Assembly (NCBI GenBank): GCA_023374045.1
Contig: CM041780.1
Coordinates: 34,590,337 to 34,654,336 of the forward strand
Source: Limonium bicolor
Lineage: Eukaryota > Streptophyta > Magnoliopsida > Caryophyllales > Plumbaginaceae
Direction: 5' to 3'
DNA length: 64,000 nucleotides
A model generated the notes under the pieces. That model saw only the letters and a list, made by a program, of their open reading frames with translations. It did not search any database and was not told where the DNA came from. A program made the position numbers and the translations under genes. Positions 19,938-30,399 of the stretch are shown piece by piece (position 1 is the stretch's first letter; every line of letters begins with the position of its first letter).

Positions 19938-20812
19938 CAAAATTCTTAATTTTAACTTGTTTAATCTTAAGAAAGAGGGCTTAACTCGAATTGTTGTTTA
20001 TGGCTTTATTACTTTGTTTATTTTACTTTTGTGCGCGCTTTAATTTTTGCACCCTTGCATCATATGAGTGCGAGGGACCACGCAAACCAATTTTACCCCG
20101 GGACCCGCTTGAGGGTCCCCTGTCATGGACTCACACCTTTTAGGTGATGTGAATAAGTGGGGGAAAAGAGGAGGGTGTCGTCTAACCACACCCCCTTAAT
20201 ACCTGGGCTTTAGCCCCAAGCATTTTCCTGGCAGTACCCTTACCTAGCCCATTGTTTGGTCAGTCAAAGACCCGACCGTAGACGCACACCTTTAGGTGAT
20301 GTGAAAAAGTGGGGTAGCCCAAAGAGAATAGCGTGCAAGCCCTATTCCTTTGTGGTGACCTGGGCCCGTGCCCCAAGCACCTCTCTGGATCGATCTGTAC
20401 CCATTGGAATGAGTTATTTCGTGAGGACATTTGCATCACCTCCTTATGTAGAACTTCTGTGTATGTGCTCCTTTTCTCCTGGGCCTCAGGCCCAATGCCT
20501 GAATCGATCCATCCATCTCTTCTAGCCCAAATGAAACATTTAAAGGGTTTTCATAGTCCAAATACTTCGATCACCCCAAAACACAAAAAATCCTTTAAGT
20601 TGATTCTTGTTACAAGCCTAATTCTTGCAATATCCACTCGTAAGACCAACGAATCTTGTAACCCAAAAGTGTAGTCCAGAGCAGACCCTCCCGAAATTTT
20701 GGAGTCCGGCATTTAGTGCAGCACACTAATCTTCGGCCTGAGTTCCTAGTCTCACTCCCGCAATGCTGACTTATCTTTTTGCTTAAAATAGGCAGCACCC
20801 CTCGCAGCTAGG
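19938..20812 (+). other. Element II leader before gag, no gene seen
   Basis: This 875-bp leader has no convincing gene. A 'cacaccttttaggtgatgtg' type segment occurs twice, near 20132 and 20287, each followed by 'aagtgggg' and G/C-rich text. The frame at 20256-20525 overlaps them and has no recognisable domain. Confidence 0.6.
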
Positions 20813-21797
20813 ATGTCGTCTGGAGTTAACAATCGAAGTGCTCAGCTCGCTGAGCTTGTGGATTTGATAGGGAAATTAGCTGAGTTAGAATTTGTCCACA
20901 GGAGTGCTTTGGAAGAGCTAAGCTCAGGATTTGTGTCGGCTGCAAGAGAAGCGAGAGCTCTCATTCATGCTCTCAGGGGAATCATCCCTTTAGATCTGGC
21001 CCCAAATGAGGACGGGATCGAGTCCAGAAGAGAACCAGGAACGCAGCAAGAGCAGGCCGCGCGGGTGCCCGTTGTAGATCTGCAGCAGCCGCAGAGTCGG
21101 ATTCTGAGAGTACTTCTAGGACGGGGGTTAGTCCAACTTAAAGCCTCGCGGTTTCGCGGGCGGCATCTGGGGGCATATCCCGAACAGTTCTGTCGTTTCC
21201 ACCTACTCACGGGCCACTCCACAGATAATTGTCATAATTTGAGGTCTAAATTTCTGTTATTGGCCCAAGAAGGAAAAATCCAGATTGCAACCCCGGTACC
21301 GGAGCTTCCCCGCAAAGCCGAAAGGGAATTCACACCCATTGGTTGTCCTTTAAGCCAGGCCTTTGAGGAGCTGCAGGACGAGGGGCTAATACGGCCGCTC
21401 ATTCCTCGCCATGGAGAGACACGAAAGGGGAGAAGACTCAGTCAATTTTGCAGGTACCATCAGCTAGCGGGACATGATACCAATGATTGCAAAGTGCTGA
21501 GACATGGATATCCAAGACCTCATCGATCAGGGATATCAGCGTTTGGATGACCTCGAGACCTCAGAATCCGAAGTTCAGTGTGCTGCCTTTACTGTTTTCT
21601 GGGATGACAAAAAGCTAGCACGAGGGGCGGGACGGAAGCCCACATCCACGGTCAGCTTTGTCCCAGCAAATGCTCACATTACTCGGTCAGGCAAGCATTA
21701 CAGATCACCTGAAAAGCCATCGCAAGGGGAAGAGCGAATGTCGTCTCCCCCGGTGGCTGAAGAGATTCCAGGTGAGCGAGAACTGCTTAGAAGCTGA
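20813..21797 (+). pseudogene. gag: Element II gag (Tat-type), frameshifted
   Basis: The protein starts MSSGVNNRSAQLAELVDLIG. It contains two related zinc-binding-like motifs, CRFHLLTGHSTDNCHNLR near residues 125-145 and CRYHQLAGHDTNDCKVLR near 210-230. These recall the CxxH...GH...C motifs of Tat/Ogre Gag proteins; the classical CCHC knuckle is absent. The first frame runs to 21550, but the homologous text (DIQDLIDQGYQRLDDLE) continues in another frame from about 21504 to the stop at 21797, so a one-base indel lies near 21500. The large N-terminal capsid domain of full Ogre Gag seems short or missing. Confidence 0.75.
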
Positions 21798-22470
21798 AGG
21801 CAACAACCATCCCCATGGCCATCTGGTCTTTGCTTACGATCTCGCCAGAGCACCGACGGGCCATTGCCAAACATTTGGGCGGGCCGGAGGAAAGTTTAGC
21901 CCCGGAGAGGATGGTCGCGGCTCTTTGGCAAAAGCAGGAAGAGGAGATCAGTTTTCACGATAGCGAGATCTCCGAGCACTCGGGAAAAGGATTGTATATT
22001 ACTGTTTGGTGCGGGGCCTTCAAGGTGCCAAAGGTCCTCATTGACACGGGGGCAGACGTTAGCATCTGTCCTCTGAAAGTGGCAGAGGGTATGGGTTACG
22101 ACAAGTTTGAGTCTTGCCAAATAGTGTTACGAGGGTATGATGATAACCCAAGACATGTCTTCGGCCTATTGGATCTTCCACTCAAGTTTGTGACGGTTGT
22201 TCATCCAGTGAAGTTCTTGGTTCTGCAAATTCCCCATTCTTTCAACCTGATTTTGGGACGGGATTTGCCGTTAGAGGTGCATCAATGTTTGAAGTTCAAA
22301 AGGGACGGGAAGGTTCATATCGTTAGAGGTGAACCACATCAGAAGGAGTTGCCTGTTTGCATGGTTGAAGAGGAGGGTTCGTCCCATCTGAGCAGGTTCA
22401 GTGTTGTACCAGAGCAGTCCGATCCAACTTCTCTTCAGAAACTTAAGGTTGGACCGGGAAGGTTATCATG
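21798..22470 (+). CDS. Element II retropepsin-like protease
   Basis: An aspartic protease is seen from the flap-side text FKVPKVLIDTGADVSICPL (active site DTGA) to HSFNLILGRDL (the second conserved ILGR motif). The open frame 21815-22579 begins MAIWSLLTISPEHRRA, a stretch usual before the protease in Tat elements. Its true beginning is upstream by frameshift near 21785. After about 22468 the coding signal moves to the next frame for the G-patch, so one more indel is likely there. Confidence 0.85.
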
Positions 22471-22686
22471 GAGAAGTACGGTTATCAAGAGGGTAAGGGC
22501 CTCGGCAAGGATCTCCAAGGAATCCCAGACGTTCTATCTCCGACAGCGAATCCTGGTCGTCAAGGACTTGGTACGTTAGTGGACCCATCTTTCATTTCAA
22601 CAATTGAACTATCATCTTTATTCATGCTCATGTTCCTCATGTTTACAGGGTACGGTAAGAGCAGCGAAGGAGGAAGCGATGCCTGA
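22460..22686 (+). pseudogene. G-patch domain following the protease, split by an intron
   Basis: Text beginning MEKYGYQEGKGLGKDLQGI with later NPGRQGLG fits a G-patch, a glycine-rich RNA-binding or helicase-cofactor motif also found after some retroviral proteases. Removing 22571-22648 joins GLG to YGKSSEGG in frame, completing the expected GLGY end. A TGA follows at 22684. No RT follows. Confidence 0.8.
22571..22648 (+). other. Apparent intron in the G-patch region (78 nt)
   Basis: The donor GACTTG|GTACGT and acceptor TGTTTACAG|GG lie on either side of a T-rich 78 nt. The splice restores the GLGY end of the motif. Ogre elements are known to have an intron between protease and RT, and this position agrees with that. 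Confidence 0.7.
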
Positions 22687-24720
22687 TTGGATGTTCCTCG
22701 AAGAATAGATCATAGATTAGGGGTAGTTGGTCATTTACTTCCGCTTTGGGGTCATTAGGAGTCATTATTATTTTCCTTTGGCTGTTTTACATAGCTTCTT
22801 TCTTTCCGTAGTTAGTTTAGTTGTCTCCCCCATTTTGTTGGTACTCAGTGTCATTGTTACTTTTTTTTGGTTATCAATAAAATTTCTTCTTTATTCATGT
22901 TTTGATGTTTATATTTGTTCATGTGCAAAGAGAAAAGAAGGAAAGAAAAGAAGGAAAGGAAAAAAAAACTCTCTTGTAAAGCTTGTCTGTAAACATACAA
23001 AAGAAAAACCTTCGTTTTTTTTAGACCCCTGTACGAGACCACCTTCCCATCCATGTATTCACCACCTCCATTACAGTCACCACACATGTCGCAGCATTCC
23101 ATAACCTCTACCATTTCATCAGACACATAAAAAGCAAAACCGCGGCTTCCAAAAGGCCAAGGAAATGAATCACTCAGCAATCACCCCATCACCACTCACC
23201 ACCATTGTTCACCACCACACATGCAATCACCCTCCACAAATAACTTGGGCATTCTAAGGTTTGTCAAGAAAGCCCCACAACAATACTGGGGGCAATCTAA
23301 GTTAAGGAATGATAATGTTTATTTCTTTGTTTAAATGTGCAAGCAAGTTTCCGAGTGTACACTTCGCGAGAGTGTCTTGAGCGGTAAAACCAAGAGCGAA
23401 AGAGCGTGTCATTTTTACACGACTCCAGAGAGGCTACATTCAAAGGTGAGGTAAACGGCAATCCAACCAAAGGAGATAATTGTAAATTTACGCTTAAACC
23501 AGTGAAAAGTAACAAAGAACAGATACACAACTATTAGGGATGACGAAGCACCTAGGTATAGCACCACACAGCCAAAAAGCTTGTGAACCCCGGATTACAC
23601 CCTAGGCACCCCCGCTGAGCTTTTCATATATGACCTCTTTTACAACACTACAAGCTCCACAAATAAGCCAGCCAGTGATGAATAACTGACCCGGTGACCA
23701 AAGGAAGCAAGGAGCCCGACTTCCGAACAACAACTTCACAAGTCCAAAGAAGCAAAATTGCTACCAGCATGACGAAACGATCCGCAAATGGTCCCAAAGT
23801 GACACAGGATCCAAACGAGCTAACATCAAAAACAGCTCTCAAAGTTCAAAACCGGGAAACACAAGAACCCCGAAGGAAAGGAGATTCAAGGAAGGCAAAC
23901 TTGAAAACTCTCAAAGAAATCCAAAATTGGAAAAAAGAAAGAAGATGCAAGGAACAATCCAGAAGTTCCAAGCCCCAAGTTCATAAGCGAAGTCATCACG
24001 AAGTAGCCAAATGACTTCAAGGCAAAAAAGACAAGTCCGAGAGACGGTGCAAGTTGCGGCTTTGGTCATCCTTAAAGCTCCACATATCCTAAACATTCCT
24101 CCATTATCCTGTTGTCATTCATCACACCCCATGGCCACGTTATAAGCTCAAAAGACTTCTGACTTAGTAGTTGTGTATCCAATCGAGTGAAAGTAACAGG
24201 TTGAACACGTAAATCTAACAAATGTCAAATTCAATGGTTGAGAAGTTGTGACCGTAAGTAAGAAACGAGTGCAAACATCAAACACGTCGAGTGTAGGTTA
24301 AGAAGCACCACATCAAAACATAAGCCTTGACCATGTGAGGACGAGACTTGTTTGCACGTTTAGCCAAAGAAAATACTGGGGGCAATCGATCGTTCCGATC
24401 GATCGCCATGAGCTCTAACTCAGATTGCCTTAAGAAAGAATACTGGGGGCAATTGTTGGTTCCAAAAATTGCAACCACAACATCGATTGAAACCCAAAAG
24501 TCCAAAACCCAAAGGTTCAAACCGTTCTCACATCCCACAGGCCCGTCCTAAGCCCTACCTCCACATCCAAACATTCATAGGCCCGTCCTAAGCCCTTCCT
24601 CCACATCAAATTCCCACAGGCCCGTCTTAAGCCCTACCTTCACACCCAAACATCCGTAGGCCCATCTTGAACCCTACCATCTTCAGATTTGACATAAACC
24701 CTAATCTTTCTACATTCATT
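22687..24720 (+). other. Element II 3' region, part 1: non-coding, RT and integrase missing
   Basis: In an autonomous Tat element RT, RNase H and integrase would lie here. No such motif is seen in any frame. The stretch includes a T-rich segment with AATAAAAT (near 22879), purine-rich GAAAGAAG sequence and three copies of TACTGGGGGCAAT (23284, 24374, 24441) that resemble the polypurine tract at 25744. The longer frames here (for example 23694-24014) have no recognised domain. Confidence 0.7.
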
Positions 24721-24748
24721 TAAACCCATCATACATTTCACTCACTTT

Positions 24749-25113
24749 CACTTAGAACAACCTTTAGGCGTCATAAGACCTAGATCCAACCTTTAGGCTC
24801 GTCATAATACCTGGATCCAACTTTAGGCTCGTAGTAAGACCTAGTTGCATTCCTATAGGCTCGTCATAAGACCTAGAACCATCTTTAGGCTTGTCATAAG
24901 ACCTAGATCCATCCTTTAGGCTCGTCATAAGACCTAGAACCGTCCTTTAGGCTCGTCATAAGACCTAGAACCGTCCTTTAGGCTCGTCATAAGACCTAGT
25001 TGCATTTCCTTAGGCTCGTAGTAAGACCTAGCATTACCTTTTAGCTTACCCACTCTCATCAAACACATTGCATTCATCTCATTCATATAGGCTCGTCATA
25101 AGACCTAGCTGCA
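24749..25113 (+). repeat. Tandem array of AGGCTCGTCATAAGACCTAG units (element II)
   Basis: About ten units of roughly 31-33 bp share this 20-bp core followed by variable 'atcc/aacc/ttgc' text. A homologous array with about 17 units lies at 28318-28850. Such arrays in the 3' region are typical for this lineage and can seed satellites. Confidence 0.88.
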
Positions 25114-25149
25114 TTAGGCGCGGCACGAGACCCTGGCGAAGAAAGTTGG

Positions 25150-25640
25150 CGAAGTTGGCGAGGTGATGGCAATAAATCCTCCTTTTGCGATGTCAACTTA
25201 TTTTTGGGATCAACGAATGGTGGGCAAAGGCAATAAGTCCCCAGGGTTTTTACCAGAGTTATCCCTGCACACCGGCTTGGGGGGCGATGGCAATAAGTCC
25301 ACATTGGGTCCAGCCAGGAGCATCGGCACGGGTTTCGGTCCCTAGAAGCATCCGAGCATCATCAGCATCATCAGCATCATCAACATCATCACATCATCAG
25401 CATCATCAGCATCAGCATCCTTAGCATTTCAGCATTCTTGCATTTGCATACCATCCAGTTTTCACATCTTAGGTAGTCAACGCCTTAGAAACGCTTGACA
25501 TTGCATCATTTCATTACAGGTAGTCAGCGCCTTAGGACACCTCGACAATGCTTTGTAGCTTAGGTAGTCAGCGCCTTAGAACAGCACGACAATGTTTTGT
25601 GGCTTAGGTAGTCAGCGCCTCCGAATAGCTGGACATAGTC
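25150..25640 (+). repeat. Further short tandem repeats of element II
   Basis: Three kinds follow each other: three copies of 'gatggcaataagtcc'-like text (25164-25310), a CATCAT/CAGCAT simple repeat (25355-25425), and four units of about 45-50 bp with the core GGTAGTCAGCGCCTTAGAA (25470-25640). Confidence 0.8.
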
Positions 25641-25743
25641 AACCCGGTTTCGCACAAACATGAAGGATTTTTGTGGAGTCCAAAATTTTGGGGCTTCACT
25701 CAAGCATCAACCAGACTTTTCACATCCGTTACAAAGTCCAGTT

Positions 25744-25757
25744 GACGGGGGGCAATC
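25744..25757 (+). other. Polypurine tract of element II
   Basis: GACGGGGGGCAATC lies immediately before the 3' LTR. It would prime plus-strand DNA synthesis. Confidence 0.8.
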
Positions 25758-27543
25758 TGTTATACCCAAAATTTTGACCCCCCCTAGTTAAGGTCTACGA
25801 GGTTTTGGTGTTGTGAGGGATATTTCAATCAAGTAGTGAGTGAGAGATCCGGCCCGATTGGCGTGTTCCATGGCATGGGGAGCAGCTTCGTCATTGTCAG
25901 GGGCGTTTTCGTAATTTTAAGGCTCCTAAGACCTCCGATAAGCTTTCTCTCTCCTCCAAAGGATACCCAAATCAGCTTGAAATGATTTGATATTTTAACC
26001 CATGATAGAGGATGGCATTTTAAGCATAATGGCATTGGAATTTTGATTTTTTGAATTTCCAATAATTTCTAGCAATTTTTGACTGAATCTGACGGGAAAT
26101 TTAATTTAAAAATATTCCAACATTTAAAAAATTCGGTTCCACCTCAGAAAATTCATAATCTCCATCCTTGACATGTGGTTAAAATTTCACAGCAAAATTC
26201 CTTTGGGAAGTCTTTTAATTAAAATACCAAAAAATCTTACTTTTACTAGATTTTCTTTATCTTTAAGAAAGTCTATATAAGGGGATAGGTTTTTGGATAA
26301 AATGAGAATCTCATAACCTCAAGAACCCTAGACTCTCAAAGAAGGCAGCCGTCTCTCTCTCTCCACATTTTTGAACTCCAAAGCCACAATCAAACACCGA
26401 AATCTCACCAAAATCAACACAAAACATATTTTTCAACTCCCACAACATCATCAATCAACAAACATCAACTAACCACCTCCAAAACGTGAAGAACAGCAAG
26501 AAGAACAACCAACAACCAGAAGCTTGGTTCGAAAACCTTTCGGGTCTGCCATCAACGGAGTACTCGACGAATCCGGTGTGAAGAATCGTTGTGAATCCAA
26601 AGGTAAAAACAGGTAGAAACTCCACTTCCCTAATTCTCTACGGTGTTATCTGTCTTGCCTCAAAATTTGGGCTCAAACTAACCCTTCTACGCTTCTGTAT
26701 TGCTGTTTGTTTAAGCTTCTATCCAATAACTTGTTTACCAAGTTTCGTGCTTAATTCGAATTCAAATTGAAAACTTTCAATCACTAACGTCTTGTACATC
26801 TTTCAGGCCACCCACCCATAAAATTTGAGCCAAAAACACTTTCGGGAACAGCCTCAAAGCCGCTGTCCGAGGGCGGTCCGCACCCACGGACGTCATGTCC
26901 GGGGTCCCGGACCCCTTGTCCGTAAGCCCGGACGCCCACAGACGGCGGCGGGTTTTCAAAAAAATCAAATTTAGATTTTCTAATAATGTCTGGGCCCACG
27001 GACATCCTGTCCGTGGCCCCGGACTTCGCAATTTTTGTTTTCCTTTAATTTGACTCTCTGTATAACTAGGTTAACTGGGGTCCGTGGTCTCGGACATGGG
27101 GTCCGCGGCTACGGACGTAAGCAAAATTCGACCTAATTCTGCCTCTGAAACCCTAGTTTAGGTAGCTTTTAATTTTCTTTAATTTTCTGTCAAAAAAAGC
27201 TAAAAACAAAAAAACAGAAGCTCGCACATTTAGGTTAAAACGACTCGTAATAAGCCGTAATTAAACTAAGTAGAGGAAAAACGACTTCTAGGGGTAATGA
27301 AAGTAATTGAACCCTAATTAAGTCGAATATCAAGCCCCCGGACCCGAACTCTCCTTTCCTAATTTGATCTAGGTTAAAATTAGGTGGCGACTCATAATAG
27401 GTTCCAGTGAGCTAGCTAGGTTGTTGTAATAATTACTGTTATATGACATAGTTGTTAATCTTAGGTTATAAGTGGACCTAAAACCCGATTAGATCCTAAT
27501 CAACTTTAATCAACATAGGATAGGGTTAAAATCGAGGCTCACA
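25758..27543 (+). mobile_element. Element II 3' LTR
   Basis: It repeats the 5' LTR (TGTTATACCC to GGCTCACA) with few differences. The TATA box is at 26273-26282 and the seven dyads start at 26876, 26897, 26918, 26988, 27009, 27080 and 27101. CCATG follows. Confidence 0.95.
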
Positions 27544-27548
27544 CCATG
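27544..27548. repeat. Target-site duplication of element II, right copy (CCATG)
   Basis: The five bases after GGCTCACA equal those before the 5' LTR. Confidence 0.95.
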
Positions 27549-28287
27549 GGAGGAGGAGGCTGTCGCAAGGAAGAAGAAGGGAGAGGAGAAACGGCGGAAG
27601 TAGGAAGAAAGAGAGGAAAGAGAGAAGGGAAAAGAAAATAAAGGAGGAGAAAGAGAGAGAAAAAAGGGTGTATTTGTACCTATTTGTTTCTTTGCTCTTT
27701 TTGACTTAATTATTAGCTAACTAGTCAAGAGTGTGAGAGATCTTGTTACCTATTAAAAACCGGCCCCATATATTTGTACCATCTGGAGCATTTTTCGTCT
27801 TTTACAGAAAACACTCATTTATTTACCCGGTTTAGCACTATTCACTAACCAGGCCCGTTTTCCGGATTCTTCTCGTTTCTTTAATTTTAATGGTTCTTAA
27901 GCTTCCATTATGTTTAATTATAGTTATTTGATGAACTATAATTTTTACGGGTTCATTTGACCACTCAAAGTCACGTGTTCGGGTTTTCTTGAAAAACATG
28001 CGCTAAAGCTTTATTAGCGTTTTAATACATTATTTGGATCCGTTTTCTTCGGGAATCGTTCTCATATGTTATTTAGGCATTGTTAAGCCTTTTAAATTCA
28101 TTTAAGACCCTTGTCGAGGTCGTAGTCCTCCTACGGTCACTTAATGCTCAATTTAGCGTTTTTCGCTTTTTAAGCGTTTTCTTGTTTCTTTTGGATTTTC
28201 TCTTTACCAAAATTACTTAGGCACTATTAGGCCCTCAAATGTCATATTAGAGTAATTTAATCACCCTAATTAAGTTCGGGTATTTCA
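27549..28287 (-). mobile_element. Element 0 5' LTR, piece 3 of 3
   Basis: On the minus strand it begins TGAAATACCCG (LTR start) and reads like 36429-37000 of the forward LTR. Both have the 'ggcctaat.gtgcc' stretch, the GGGCCCGGTTAGTGAATAGT-like stretch and the purine-rich leader. It joins piece 2 across element II. The next bases (28288-28292) should be one half of the element 0 target duplication. Confidence 0.88.
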
Positions 28288-28878
28288 TTTAGACCCATCA
28301 TACACTTAACTCACTTTCACTTAGAACCATCCTTAGGCTCGTCATAAGACCTAGATCCAACCTTTAGGCTGGTCATAAGACCTAGTTGCATACCTTTAGG
28401 CTCATCATAAGACCTAGATCCAACCTTTAGGCTCTTCATAAGACCTAGATCCAACCCTTAGGCTCGTCATAAGATCTAGAACCATCCATAGGCTCATCAT
28501 AAGACCTAGAACCATCCTTTAGGCTCATTATAAGACCTAGATCCAAACTTTAGGATCATTATAAGACCTAGAACCATCCTTAGGGTCGTCATAAGACCTA
28601 GACCCAACCTTTAGGCTCGTCATAAGACCTACATCCAACCTTTAGGCTTGTCATAAGACCTATAACCATCCTTAGGCTCGTCATAAGACCTAGACCCAAC
28701 CTTTAGGCTCGTCATAAGACCTAGTTGCATACCTTTAGGCTCGTCATAAGACCTAGAACCATCCTTTAGGCTCGTCATAAGACCTAGAACCATCCTTTAG
28801 GCTCGTCATAAGACCTAGTTGCATTCCTTTAGGATCGTAGTAAGACCCTTTAGCTTACCCATTCTCATCAAACACATT
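28288..28878 (+). mobile_element. Fragment of an older Tat-like element with tandem array
   Basis: The text 'agacccatcatac...ttaactcactttcacttag' followed by about 17 units of AGGCTCGTCATAAGACCTAG matches 24716-25065 of element II in order. It ends with 'cattctcatcaaacacatt', where the next reverse LTR begins. It is therefore the host of element 0 on its left and of the LTR at 28879 on its right, and the oldest layer seen. Confidence 0.88.
28318..28850 (+). repeat. Tandem array of AGGCTCGTCATAAGACCTAG units (older Tat copy)
   Basis: About 17 units of 27-33 bp show more variation between units than in element II, as expected for an older copy. Confidence 0.88.
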
Positions 28879-29526
28879 TGTAACACCCCTAAAATAATAA
28901 AACAACAGCGGAAAATAAACTAAAGGTGCTACAGACCATCGGGCTCCAAACACCCGGTACCAACCTCACCAACTACAACCATTACAATTAACTAAGTTAC
29001 GGTCTGAACTTCGAGAAAACTTAACATAACATAACAAACGTAACAGTAATAAAATACATTCACTCTCCATAAACCTAATCTCATCCCAATCACTCATGCT
29101 CTTTGTGGCCACCTGTAAATCAATTTGTACCTGCAAGATGAAACCAAGCAGCCCACCCCGGGAGGGGTGAGTCAGTTCCCTGGAATGGAACTGGTACAAT
29201 TCTCCAAAAACAAACTTATAAAACAACTCTTAAATAAATATTAGCTTGAAAGCAATCACTTAAACCACACAAAGGAGCAAGACATTTCACAAATCACCAA
29301 ATCAAGATATCAAGATAAGAATAAGGTTAATAACATAAAAGTAAGGTTAGTGAAACAAAACCACATCATGTGTTAGTGAACATCCATTGCCTTAGTTAAA
29401 CCCAATTCCCGTTAGGAGTAGGAAGACTCAGATAGTCACAAGGACTAGGAATAATAAGATAGATCCAAGAACCAATAACTCAAGAGTGGAATAATACCAA
29501 TTGGGAGAGATGGCCCCCATCACCAG

Positions 29527-29758
29527 ATATAAATGTCCGTATGGACGAGGGATATACAACCCCCTGTGTCATATTAAAATGTCCTGGTTGGATGAGGGAT
29601 ATACAACCCCCTGCTGTTAAATATCAATGCCCTATGGGCGAGGGATATACAGCCCCCTACTGTTAAATATCAATGCCCCTATGGGCGAGGGATATACAGC
29701 CCTACTGTTAAATATCAATGCCCTTATGGGCGAGGGATATACAGCCCCCTGCTGTTAC
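29527..29758 (-). repeat. Five tandem units of about 47 bp in the reverse LTR-like block
   Basis: Units share 'tatgggcgagggatatacagccccc' style text with 'tgttaaatatcaatgccc' linkers. The block lies about 650-880 bp from the LTR end, matching the location of tandem repeats in other LTRs. Confidence 0.85.
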
Positions 29759-29861
29759 CATTGAAGACGCGCGCACATCGAAACCTCAAGAACCAGCTCA
29801 TGGATGAAACGATATCCAGAGTCAAAAAAAATTACCAGAATTGACCTTTTCCAAATTCCCA

Positions 29862-29940
29862 CCAGACCACTAACTCCCCAGAGCAATACCAAAACACTCA
29901 GTCCTACAGAGTGCAGAAGCGTAAACCCTAAGCAGCCAAT
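29862..29940 (-). other. Conserved block shared with LARD interiors
   Basis: On the minus strand this matches 36121-36216, 43501-43589 and 61052-61140, especially TGCACTCTGTA.GACTGAGTG followed by TTTTGGTATTGC. In the three forward elements it lies in the interior, yet here it falls in what otherwise looks like an LTR. Confidence 0.75.
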
Positions 29941-30399
29941 GTCTAGTGGAACAACCAAATATAAGGAACCAATACCCAGTGAGTTTCACATTCAAGGCTC
30001 AGTTAGTCACACAAGCTGAGTTAGTCATACACACAGTTTCCTTTTGAAATCCATACAAACCCAGTTAGCGTTTTCCAAAACATTCCATAAAGCCCATTAG
30101 CAAAAGTATCTGAGTACGAGAAATCGTACCTGGTCAACGTTGTAGCAGTTCTAGTAAACTCGTGCAAACATTCAACAATTCTCTGAGGAACATTGAAGAT
30201 AACTTACTATCAATAACCCGTACCCTAGGTAAAACTTAAATAAATTCCTCTCTCTTATTTCCAAATCTCAATTATCTTATAAGCCCTCGCTTAAATGTTA
30301 TGTATAACCTTTGACTTATTTTAGAAGGTTGTATAGCCCAAGGTTGTAGGATCAAGGAATGCATTTTATTAACACCTGCTAACTGTCCACTCCTATCCA

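Larger units (their letters stand above)
18133..27543 (+). mobile_element. Element II: Tat/Ogre-like non-autonomous retrotransposon
   Basis: This 9.4-kb element has LTRs of 1784 and 1786 bp that are nearly identical by eye, and a perfect TSD. It has a Tat-type PBS, Gag with two CxxH...GH...C motifs, a retropepsin with DTGA, and a G-patch split by an apparent intron. A long 3' region is rich in tandem repeats. RT, RNase H and integrase are absent, so it must have relied on enzymes from relatives. Long hypervariable 3' regions with tandem repeats are known for the Tat/Ogre lineage. Confidence 0.93.

Noticed and set aside
22727..23104. Hydrophobic 125-codon frame as a membrane protein (env-like)
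   Set aside because: It sits on T-rich untranslated sequence, lacks a plausible start context and has no homologue I recognise; the Phe/Leu/Val run follows from the base composition.
23694..24014. Lys/Ser-rich 106-codon frame as a gene
   Set aside because: There are no motifs, and it lies in the non-coding 3' region of element II with purine-rich composition.
28318..28850. Regular repeat array resembling a CRISPR array
   Set aside because: Units are 27-33 bp with a 20-bp core and only a few variable bases between. The array lies in a plant retrotransposon and there are no cas genes.
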